A program made the position numbers and the translations under genes. A stretch of 64,000 nt of DNA from Vitis vinifera (lineage: Eukaryota; Streptophyta; Magnoliopsida; Vitales; Vitaceae), in NCBI RefSeq assembly GCF_030704535.1, contig NC_081807.1, positions 19,320,001 through 19,384,000 on the forward strand. Direction: 5' to 3'. Below the pieces are notes generated by a model. It saw only the letters and a list, made by a program, of their open reading frames with translations. It was not told the origin of the DNA and did no database searches. This document shows, piece after piece, positions 52,333 through 62,500 of the stretch. Each line of letters begins with the position of its first letter. The stretch's first letter is position 1.

Positions 52333-53370
52333 TCATGATCTTCGTACCTCCAAATTTCTTCCATTCTGTTGTTCTGGTGGCTTTACCATATTTGAAAAGT
52401 AACAAACATCCTGACAGTTACCGAAGAATCTATGCCTTAGCAGCTGGTCTGGCTGTGGCCGTCTTGATGGGTTTGGATCTAGGCATAGGGCCACCAAATG
52501 CTTAAAAGATTTGGAGAACTTTTGGTCTTCCATTGGGTAATTTCCTCTCAAATTCTTGACCATGGCAACCATACTGTTATGATTGGCTACTCTTAGTCCA
52601 TATCCCAGCTGCAATGCAGTGATGCCAACAAGCCATACGTCAGCCTTGCTAGTGTAATTCAGACTGGCCTCGGGTGCTGGCCACATACAGTGAGGCATGG
52701 CATAAGAGGGTCCATGACCAAGGAAGTTGGTATTTTGTTCGTAGAGGGATGCTGCAAAGGCGAGCTTTATAGCTGGCGTATATGGGCAAAGAAAGATGTA
52801 CCTGGCGTCCACATTTTTATGAAGCTGGCCCATCCGATGGATATATGATAAGCCCTTTAGGGTTTCTCTGAGAGCTATGCGGACGCATTCTTCGGGAAAA
52901 CCCTCTGGGAAGCGAGAAGATATAATGGATTGAAGGGAACCCCAAGCCATGAAAGGCATCACGACATAAAGATTATCACCGACAGCGAATTCGGTTTTGA
53001 TTCGGATTATGTTGGGGTGAGGATGACCAGCAAGAAAGGCACTGTGTTGGAGTTCTTGCTTCAGCTTCTGTATCTCAGTTGTTTGTTTGGCCTTGAAGAC
53101 TTTGATGGCTACAAAGGTTTCGTAATCAGGCAAAGCTTCCAAAGTCTCGAAGTCCGGATAGAAGGAAGCTTTATAGACGGTAGCTCCAGATGCAGCTCCA
53201 ATGATATGGGTGGTCCAGTACTTGTTGGTCCAGTCCTGGTTTCCGGAGTTGGGTTCCATGATCACCATGCATGCTGGATCGCTTACAACATTTTTTGTTC
53301 TGCATAGTGTTCCAGTCTTGTCGATGCACAGCCACCACTTTTCTTCATCATTGCCACCTTCTTGGGCCAT
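52333..53370 (-). CDS. STE20/BLUS1-like protein kinase family member, probable pseudokinase
   Basis: Single-exon gene of 345 residues with a kinase fold most like the plant GCK/STE20 group that includes BLUS1. The glycine-rich loop is IGAASGATVYKA (57-68). The ATP Lys is Lys90 in FVAIKVF, with a candidate helix-C Glu at 106. The APE motif appears as PAPEA (231-235), followed by YTSKADVWLVGITALQLGYG and a C-lobe Arg in DPNPSRRPQPDQLLRHRFF. Key catalytic residues are missing. HRD is HKN at 184-186, the loop Lys and Asn are Asp188 and Tyr191, and the DFG region reads KLAFAAS. Phosphotransfer is therefore unlikely; a scaffold or regulatory role is possible. The N-terminal 50 residues (KWWLCIDKTGTLCRTKN) are not typical of the family. 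An out-of-frame upstream ATG at 53540 overlaps the start. It could also be a retrocopy in decay, though the frame is fully open. Confidence 0.8.
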   Translation of the reverse strand: MAQEGGNDEEKWWLCIDKTGTLCRTKNVVSDPACMVIMEPNSGNQDWTNKYWTTHIIGAASGATVYKASFYPDFETLEALPDYETFVAIKVFKAKQTTEIQKLKQELQHSAFLAGHPHPNIIRIKTEFAVGDNLYVVMPFMAWGSLQSIISSRFPEGFPEECVRIALRETLKGLSYIHRMGQLHKNVDARYIFLCPYTPAIKLAFAASLYEQNTNFLGHGPSYAMPHCMWPAPEASLNYTSKADVWLVGITALQLGYGLRVANHNSMVAMVKNLRGNYPMEDQKFSKSFKHLVALCLDPNPSRRPQPDQLLRHRFFGNCQDVCYFSNMVKPPEQQNGRNLEVRRS

Positions 53371-53540
53371 GTCTGTTGAGTGATTGATTTTCCAGAGAAA
53401 ATCCAGTCTTTCGTTTTGATGGATTCAATCGATTTCTTTTTCTCAATGCGGTTGGATTTCTTTCTTTCAATGCGGATGCATGAGAAGGATTGTGATCTTT
53501 GAGTGGTTGATGGAGTTGGAGTCGGAGTCGAAGAAGTCAT

Positions 53541-54571
53541 AAGGAAAGGGGTTTGTCTTTATCTCTTTGGAGGGGAAAAGCAGTTAAATCAATCTTCTTT
53601 TAGGATAACGCTGAAAATAATTTTTGTAGATAGGCTAAGATTTTATTTTGAAAAATTATTTTACTCGTCAAATCAGCAGATTTCTGATATCAATTAATAT
53701 TTCTATTAAAAAAAATATCTACATTATCCAACAAATTTTGAATGTTGATAGGAGCCAAGTTGTTAAGATTGTTGCAACAAGATCATTTGAATTCAATGAA
53801 ATAAAAGTGGTTGTCAAGGTTGAGTTTATTGGAGAATCATTTGAATCTTCCATGGTTTGTGGAGTTACTTATGATGTGGACGTTCTCTAACATGCCTACC
53901 TAATCTATGTCTGTGAAGGCACTCACACAAAGCTATTGGTGACAATTAAGAAGAGATGGATTGTGTATTTTAAGTAGCACAAGATCAACTTGGTTGTAAG
54001 AAATATATTTATAAAGATATTATTTTTTCTCTCTTAAATCAAGTTTCATCTCACTGATTTTTATTAATTAAAATTTTAATGAAGTAATCTTAACAAATTA
54101 TATTATTCTTCTTTCACTAATTTTTCTTAATAATAAAGTTTTAACCTGGCATGTTCTAAGAACGAGTGACATCTAATATTACAAATATATTTAAAAATTT
54201 TGTGGATATTTTTTTTTATGTTACAACTTTCTCATGTAACAATAAATATTGGAATTATACATATTATTCAAATATTTATTATTTTAATGATCTCAATTTA
54301 AAATATAGTTTTTGGAATAACATTGTTGCAAAAAGTTTATCATTCTTTTTCTCTAAATTTCTATTTGAATTATTATTATTATTATTATTTGGTGTTCTCT
54401 TCCTTTACAACAATATGTGGATCTATAATATTTTTTTTTTCCAAAATTTTAAATAAATATTTAAATAAAAAATGAATAATCATGATTGATGGACATGCTG
54501 TCCTTTTACTGAACCAACACCAGTCAATAATGCTTCACATATCAACATAAAAAATAGTTGTAACTTCTTCT

Positions 54572-54635
<64 letters not shown>

Positions 54636-54795
54636 TTATTTATTTATTTATTTATTTTAAAAATAATAAAACGAAGTTATTCAAACTAAATTTTAGTTAG
54701 TTTACAATTTTTATTTTATTTTTTCTAACTATATTTTTTGCCTTATCTTTTTCCTTCCTGTTCTTTCCCTCACAACTTCAAGATCCAAAGAGTAT
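53541..54795. other. Kinase 5' flank and unrecognised remnant
   Basis: A plus-strand stretch at about 53,735-53,980 translates to LNVDRSQVVKIVATRSFEFN, then VVVKVEFIGESFESSMVCGV, a stop at about 53,888, then a further open part. It looks like a broken coding remnant, but I do not recognise it. A (TA)n-(TTTA)n microsatellite occupies about 54,577-54,656. The rest is AT-rich. Confidence 0.35.
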
Positions 54796-54800
54796 CAATC

Positions 54801-55045
54801 TGTTGAGATATTAGGAATGCTTTCCTTATATCATTAAATGTTGAGATATTAGGAATGTTTAGATATTATGAAAGTTTGGATATTAGAAATGTTGATATAG
54901 GAAAGTTGAGATATTATGATATTAGTTGTTCTTTTCTTATATCATTCTTTCCCATTCTTATAATGGTGATTACCCTCTATATATACTCTGTACATGAACG
55001 AATGAAAAAATGAATAAAAAAAACTACCATTTATCAATTTGAATA
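54801..55045 (+). repeat. 5' LTR of 4.1-kb copia element
   Basis: 245 bp with the internally repeated words gatattaggaatg and gttgagatatta, a tatatatactctgtacatga region and a terminal A-rich stretch. Confidence 0.92.
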
Positions 55046-55058
55046 TGGTATCAGAGTC

Positions 55059-58000
55059 ATGGAACTGAAATCTTGGATATTTTGTCGTTATGGTAGTCCG
55101 ACAACGATCAACCATCCTAAGACAAGCCCTAATATTAATAAGTCAACCTTCAAATGCACTCACTGCATCCAGACTGATCCACCAGTCTGGATATCCCACA
55201 ATTTCAAAGCAACGACTCTTGGTATGATCAGGAAAACAATGAGGAACCGAGGGTTTGAACCATGGACCTTTAGATCATGTTTAGGCTATCACCACTTTGT
55301 TATTAATAATAATAATTGTGATCAACGGAAAAAGGATTCCAAGAAAACCTCAACTGTAACTGTTGCCGAAATAAAAACAGAGGCTAATGTTGCTGAGAAA
55401 GCCTCTGCATTGGTAGCCGCTACAGATTATGGTGGTAAGTTTTTAAATACTTCTACACCTGTTATTAATAGTGCATGGATAATTTATTTTGGTGCTACAA
55501 ATCATATGACTTTTGATTCTAGACAAGTTTCACCCCTTAGACCTTCCTCACAAAAAATTGTTTCCACAGCCAATGGTAGCACAACCCCAGTCATTAAGGA
55601 AGGATCCTTAACTCTTACTGATACTTTGAATTTGGATTTTTTTTAGTTGTTCCATCTTTAGATTACAATTTTTTGTTAGTTTCTCAAATCACTGCAACCT
55701 TATCTTGTATAATCATTTTTTAGCCTGAATTTTGTGTTATTAAGGACATCCAAACAAGACAGACGATTGGTTGTGGTATTAAGTGAGGAAAACTCTATTA
55801 CTTGGACTTGCAGTCAAAGGATTCAAATAAGTTGTAACAAGCCTTAATGACAGATGGATTTGAGGGGGAGAAGAAAAATTCTGAAATTTGGTTGTGGCAT
55901 CGACGTCTGGGACATGCTTCCTTTGGTCATTTAAAAAAATTGTTTCCTAGTTTGTTTGCAAAGAGTGATATTTCTGGTTTCCGTTGTCATATTTGTGAAT
56001 TGGCTAAAAGTCATCGTGCTTCGTTTCCGTTAATTTTGAATAAAAGTCTGCTTCCTTTTATGGTTATACATTCTGATGTTTGGGGCTCATCTAAAATCCC
56101 AACTTTGAGTGGCTCACGTTGGTTTGTTACTTTTATTGATGATTGTACCAGAATGCCCTGGTTATGCTTGATGAAGACCAAAGATGAAGTGAACTTGTTG
56201 TTTCAAAATTTTCATAAAATGATTGAAACTCGGTACAATGCAAAGGTTCAGGTTCTGCGTAGCGATAATGGTGGAGAATATCAGAGTTCTGATCTTCAAA
56301 AGTATTTGGAAGGACATGACATCATTCATCAGACTACTTGTTCCAATACACCCCAACAAAATGGAGTCGTTGAACGGAAAAATCGACACTTGTTAGAGGT
56401 TGTTCGTGCTTCCTTGATAGCAGCAAAAATACTAATATCTTATTGGGGAGAAGCAATCACATATGTCGCGTACTTGATCAATCGGGTACCTTCCAGCTTA
56501 ATTGACTTCCAAACACCTCTCCAAGCTCTTACTAATGTCATAGTTGCCACAACCGTCACTACCTCCTCGTGTTTTTGGTTGCGTGGCATTTGTGCATATA
56601 CACAAACACCAACGCACTAAGTTAACTTCTCGTGCATTGCAATGTGTGTTTATTGGATATGCATTGCACAAAAAGGGATATCGATATTACCATCCTCCAA
56701 CTCAACGAATGTTTATTACAATGGATGTGGTGTTTTATGAAGATTCGATGTATTTTTCATCTGATTCTGAACTTCAGGGGGAGTACCACAAGGAAATTCA
56801 GACTTTCAGTTATGATTATCATATCTCTAAGGAGGATGAATTTGAACCATCTAAACAATTTGGGTCCGAATATGCCTTCATTGAAATACCAAACCAATCG
56901 TCGTCTGTTGAGGGTGTTCTTAATTTGGAACCTGATCCATTCATGAAATGGTTACCACATTGTCATAATAGAGGTATTCCTAAACCCACATATGAACCTG
57001 AATTGTCTACCAAAGTCAAATATCCCATGAGCAACTATGTGTCTAACCATCGTTTGTCTGAATCAAATAAGTCATTTGTAAATCAATTATCTACTATAGC
57101 TATTCCTAACAGCGTAGAGGAAGTCTTAGCTGATCAAAAGTGGAAAGCAGTCATGAATGAAGAGATGAAATCATTGCAGAAGAATGAAACATGGGAACTC
57201 GTAGAATATCCACCAGGAAAAAAGCCAGTTGGGTGTCATTGGATCTATATTGTGAAGTACAAGGCAGATGGTAATATTGAACAATTTAAAGCAAGACTGG
57301 TAGCAAAAGGGTACACTCAAACTTATGGAAATGACTACACAGACATATTTGTACCTATAACTAAGATCAACACAGTTCGAGTATTACTATCTTTAGCTGC
57401 AAACCTGGATTGGCCATTACAACAGTTCGAAGTGAAAAATGTCTTTCTGCATGGCGAGTTATCTGAAGAAATATATATGAATCTTCCACCAAGATGCATG
57501 GTGTCAGAAAAGCAATGTCAGAAGATGTGCAAATTGAAGAAGTCATTGTATGGGTTGAAGCAATCCCTGAGAGCATGGTTTGGAAGGTTCACAAAGTCAA
57601 TGAGAGCTTTTGGCTATCATCAAAGTAACTCAGATCACACTTTGTTCCTAAAAAAACAACATAGTAAGATTACGGCATTCATCGTATATGTGGATGACAT
57701 GGTAGTTACAGGAAATGATCCTAAAGAAAGAAAAGCTCTGCAGAATTATCTATCTAGAGAATTCGAAATGAAAGATTTAGGTCCTCTGAAATACTTTCTT
57801 GGGATTGAAGTCTCTCGATCAAGTGAAGGAATTTTTTTGTCTTAAAAAAAGTATGTCTTAGATCTTTTACAGTAGACTGGAATGTCGAGATGTCAACCTG
57901 TTAATACACCAATAGAATAAGGTCTGAAATTGTGTGTTGAGTCTAATCAAGTATCAACCGATAAGGGAAGATACCAGGGACTTGTGGGGAGATTAATGTA

Positions 58001-58600
58001 CTTAGCTCATACAAGACCAGATCTTGCTTATGCATTGAGTGTAGTGATCAGTCAATACATGCATAATCCTCAATAGCAACATATGAATGCAGTCATGCGT
58101 ATTTTGAGGTATTTGAAGAATGCTCTTGGGAAGGGAATTTTGTTCGCTAAAAATGTTGATCATCAGAGTATAGAAGTATATATTGATGCTGATTGGGTCA
58201 ATACAGTGGATGATAGGCGATCTACATCTAGTTACTTTACATTTGTAGGTGGTAATCTTGTGACATGGAAAAGTAAGAAGCAGAATGTCATCGCTCGTTC
58301 AAGTGCAGAAGCAGAATTTAGAGATATGACTCTTGGACTTTGTGAGACATTATGGCTAAGACTCCTCTTACAGGATTTAGGTTACCTATCTAGACAACCA
58401 ATCCGATTGTTTTATGACAATAAAGACGCATATGACATTGCTCATAATCCAGTATAACATGATCGTACAAAGCATGTCGAGGTGGATAGATTCTTCATTA
58501 AGGAAAAATTGGATGATAAGATTGTGTAATTGCCTAAGATTCGATCAGAAGATCAATTGGCCGATATCCTCACCAAAGCTGTCTCAAGTCAAGTGTTCTC
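55059..58600 (+). pseudogene. Copia pol (protease to RNase H), disabled
   Basis: Gag is largely replaced by unrelated sequence. A protease-like segment is at about 55,470-55,510, reading WIIYFGATNHMTF where an active enzyme has DSG, so the catalytic Asp is gone. Integrase (55847-56620) keeps LWHRRLGHASFGHL, CHICELAK, and the D, D, E in VIHSDVWG, VLRSDNGGEY and GVVERKNRHLLEV. A frame change occurs between 56544 and 56620. RT follows (56544-57845) with ARLVAKGYTQTYGNDYTDIF, and YVDDMVVTGND at about 57690. Stops follow at 57843, about 57872, about 57917 and 58075. RNase H (58083-58457) has DADWVNTVDDRRSTSSYFTF, with further stops before the LADILTKAV end at about 58,555-58,590. In RT, VKNVFLHG replaces the usual VKNAFLHG. 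Confidence 0.9.
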
Positions 58601-58644
58601 AGAATTTTTAGACAAATTGGGCATGTGTGACATCTATGCACCAA

Positions 58645-58656
58645 CTTGAGGGGGAG
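58645..58656 (+). promoter_or_regulatory. Copia polypurine tract
   Basis: cttgagggggag lies immediately before the 3' LTR and fits the plus-strand priming site in copia elements. Confidence 0.85.
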
Positions 58657-58887
58657 TGTTGAGATATTAGGAATGTTTTCCTTATATCATTCAGTGTTGA
58701 AATATTATGAATGTTTAGATATTAGGAAAGTTGAGATATTAGGATATTAGTTGTTCTTTCCTTATATCATTCTTTCCTTGTATCATTCTTTCCCATTCTT
58801 AGAATGATAATTACCCTCTATATATATTCTGTACATGAACGAATGAAAAAATGAATAAAAAAAAACTACCATTTATCAATTTGAAGA
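58657..58887 (+). repeat. 3' LTR of 4.1-kb copia element
   Basis: 231 bp, alignable with the 5' LTR but with indels (for example an extra ttccttgtatcattc and a missing ~30-bp repeat unit). Confidence 0.92.
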
Positions 58888-58892
58888 CAATC

Positions 58893-59210
58893 AACCATCT
58901 AAAGCCGGGTTTATACCATAAAGATTTTAAGCATTACTCATCAATCAAGTAAGCTTTCAAATAATTAAAATCTTACTTTTCAATTTTCTAATTGAGAAAT
59001 TAAACTTTATGAAAAGAAAAAAAAAAGTATGTTCTAGTGTAGAATCTTGGAAAAAATAAAAAGAACAAAATCATTTAAAAATAATTAATTTTATTGTAAT
59101 GGGGGTTACAAATTTTCAATTTCAGAGAATGATATTATTCTAAAGCACTTTTGCCCCACACATCAAGCACAGCATGGAAAGAGGAAAAGAATACTTGCAT
59201 CTGGCTTAGA
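58893..59210. other. Spacer before the NLR-like gene
   Basis: AT-rich. No gene is seen. It probably includes the upstream part of the NLR-like promoter, but no clear TATA position could be fixed. Confidence 0.4.
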
Positions 59211-59400
59211 AGCTATGCCTTCCTCACATTCTCCATTTCTCTTTTTCTTTTCTTCCAAACGGTGACTTTGCCTTTATTATCTTTATAAATCTCCCCCGCT
59301 GAGAATCTATGCCTTCCTCACATTCTCCATTTCTCTTTTTCATTTCTTGCAAGCGGTGACTTTGGCTTTACTATCTTTATAAATCTCATCACATTACCCT
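59211..59400. repeat. 94-bp tandem duplication upstream of NLR-like gene
   Basis: The block ctatgccttcctcacattct through tatctttataaatctc occurs at 59213 and again at 59307 with a few changes. It lies about 140-325 bp before the start codon, so it is in the promoter or 5' UTR. Confidence 0.9.
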
Positions 59401-59537
59401 CTTCAAAAAAAAAAAAACCTGCCTCTGGCTTTCTCCTAAATCGTTTCTGTCCTTCTTCGTCCAATCTATTTTGGTCTTCTACTCTCAATCTATTTTCGTC
59501 AGCCTTGCTTCCTTTGGTTTGTCTTTCAGTCTCCACA

Positions 59538-62500
59538 ATGACTACACGAAGAACACTTGAAAAAACCGTGTCGCATGTGCTTGAACTTGTTGATAAAGTC
59601 AGCAAGAAACCTGTGGATCCCGACAAGAAACCTGTGAACCCTATCTATGACGAAATAAAAAAGTGGTTCGAAGAAAACAAAGACTTGTTTCCTAAACTGA
59701 AGCACTTTGAGGACGAGCTGAAGAGCAAGATTGCCGAACTTGAACAAGCTATCGACAATGCTGTATATGATGATGGCAAGCGAGATGCTGAAATTGTTCA
59801 AGGTATTTTCAATGCTACATATCACTATAACTAATATCACTCTTTGCCACGAAAGTCTTTGCCATAGATAAATAATAATTTGTCACTATTAGTGCATTGT
59901 ATTAGAAAGTCATGATCTTTGAATCTTCTTGGTGATGCAAAAACAAAAAAAAAAGACAAAAAAAAAAACTTGAAATTTCATTGAATAATTATATTTATGA
60001 AAAAATCATCACCAAGATAATTATTTATGATGAAAATAATACAATAGTACTTATTGTTCATCACCAAGATAGAAAATAACAAAATTTTGTCAATAGGTCC
60101 TAATATTTTGTCATGATTTTTTTTTATATATAATTTTTATGATGAAAGTTTTCATCACAAAATAAGTTTCTTTAATAATGAATCTAATTTTGTGGCAAAA
60201 AGATTTTTTTTTTTTTAATAAAAATGTATTGTTCATCATTTTCAAATGTTTTATAAAATTTGGGTTCATTTCTAAATTCTAGATGACACCTCTCATACAT
60301 ATCGCAAAGTCCATAGGGAAGATATTTTAGCCTTTAATAATTATAGTATTAACTTGCAATTTTTGTGATTCAAAATCATAACCTTTTACTATGAAAACAT
60401 TTCTTTTTGTCATCTCATCTACAAATGAATTAATTTTAAAAAATGTATATTATACTTTTAATTGATTTGACCGTTATAATTACTGATCTCGAATTAGGAT
60501 TATTTTTCACAATTATATCAATGAAATAATAAAAGATTAAGAAAAAAAATTAAAGATTTCAAGTCATACTTCATAAAATTATAAATTCTTATTTACATAC
60601 AAATATTATTATCTTTAAAAAATACTAAAGAAAAAAATTATATTTTAAAATAAAATTATTTATAAAAGAATGAGAAATCAACTTTAAATCTTTCTAAGTT
60701 TTATATTTTATGTGTGCAAAATAACAAATATTATTGTGATTATATTTATTCATTATCAAATATATATTGAATTTTTTTTTTTTTTATGATTAACTATCAT
60801 ATGATATAATAGGAAATACATATTTATGTGTTCCTCGCCATATATATATAAGCACACCCAAAAATAATTTGTCATATTAAAATATTTTTTATAAAACATG
60901 AGTATTACTATTTTTGTCACTAGCCACCGGCGTTAAAATTAAATAAATGCTTTGATGATAAAGCAATTGTTACAAAAGAGTGAGTGATTTTCTAATTTAA
61001 AATTTCTTTTTTTTGTAATACATTAGTCTTGTAATAGATTAATAATTATAAATTGTAAATATATTTTTGAGAAAATCATTTAGAAATTGAAAATTAGTAA
61101 CAATTAATTTCATTACAAATATGTGTATTTCATGAAAATTATTTATCATTGAAAATTTAAAATTAATAACAAATAATTTCATTATAAATATATGTATTTT
61201 TTTCATTAAAAAAAAAAATCCCCCATATAGCAGGATTGGCAAATTTTAGTGACAAAAAGTAATTTTGTAAGAGCAAAATTCATAATTAATGACAAAATTT
61301 TAGTCTTAAACAAAAAAAAATTGTTTCTAAATCTCACATTTGTTGTATTGCATGGTGGTGGCTTCCGGGATGTTGAACCTAAACAAGGCATCGATAAATG
61401 CTTGCGGAGCATAAAAGATTTGATTTCCGAAATCAACCTTGATAAGTACGAAGTGCCGCAACCGCGGAAAGAAGAAGCTCAATCTGATGGGAGGAAAATG
61501 TCTGATGAATGGTTAGCTTTAGGCATCGAGGAGAGTATTCTTGAATCCCCAGCAATGACTACTCTCGAGCTTAGCTACACTATTCTTGATCTTCCGCTGA
61601 AGATGTGTTTGCTATGCTTTGCAATTTTTCCAGAAAAAGCCATCATCATGAAGAGGCAACTGATTTACTGGTGGATCGGGGAGGGCTTTGTCAGGAAGAC
61701 CAAGGAGAAAACTGCAGAGGAAATGGGAGAAGAATACTTCCAAAAGCTGATAGACATGGGCTTGATATATCCAAAATACAAGAAAGCTAAGCAGTACAAG
61801 AAAGCTAAGCAGGATAAAAAAGAAAGTCCAGAAAGTCCAGAAAGCCCAGAAAGCCCAGAAAGTCCAGAAAGTCCAGTCGTGGACAGCTGCACAATGCACC
61901 CTTGGATTCGGCGTATGGTGATCACAGTCGCTAAAAAGGCCGAGTTCTTTGATCTGGATAGGAGAGGGGCACCAACTGCTGTTTCTTCTCAATCACGCCG
62001 CATATGCTTTGCAAAGGATTTGGAGATCAATCAAACGGTAACTCCCCCAAATACAGATGAATCGGAAGATCAGCAGACCTCTTTACCTTGGTTCAATAGA
62101 GATCAGAAATATCAGCTGCCCTTTGTAACTTTGTTCAATATAGATCAGAAATATGTGGATATTAAAGAGGAGTGGTTTTCCAAGTTGAATAGGGTTTCAG
62201 TTCTTCAACTGGGGAGGTGGCAGCATGCTGCAGATCATCATATCGAAGTGGAAAACCAAGATTTCTTGAAACACTTGGGGGCTTTGACGCACCTCAAGTA
62301 TCTCAGCCTCCGAGGAATGTCAAGAATAACTGAGCTACCTTCTTCAGTTGTTGATCTTGTTCTCCTCCAAATCCTTGATCTCAGGGCATGTCACAATTTG
62401 GAGAGGTTGCCTCCGGATATCTCATCATTGAGGAAGCTCACACACTTGGATCTCTCAGAGTGTTACTTGCTCGAAAGCATGCCCAAGGGTCTTGACAAGT

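Larger units (their letters stand above)
54801..58887 (+). mobile_element. Ty1/copia retrotransposon, 4.1 kb, with short LTRs
   Basis: LTRs at 54801-55045 and 58657-58887 start TGTTGAGATATTAGGAATG and share the end catttatcaatttgaa(t/g)a. A 5-bp target duplication CAATC flanks the element exactly (54796-54800, 58888-58892). The PBS TGGTATCAGAGTCATGG starts at 55046, and the PPT cttgagggggag ends at 58656. The LTR 3' end is not the usual CA. The internal region encodes protease to RNase H with stops. Most of gag is missing. Confidence 0.94.

Noticed and set aside
53283-53540. 85-codon minus-strand open frame overlapping the kinase start
   Set aside because: It is low complexity and in another frame. 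It may act as an upstream open frame but is not supported as a protein.
61249-61360. Met at 61249 as the NLR-like start codon
   Set aside because: It lies in AT-rich, transposon-like sequence, and exon 1 at 59538 has the family's N-terminal helical domain with a compatible splice phase.
61612-61992. Minus-strand open frame with Trp-Thr-Phe repeats
   Set aside because: It is the antisense shadow of the Glu-Ser-Pro coding repeat in the NLR-like gene.
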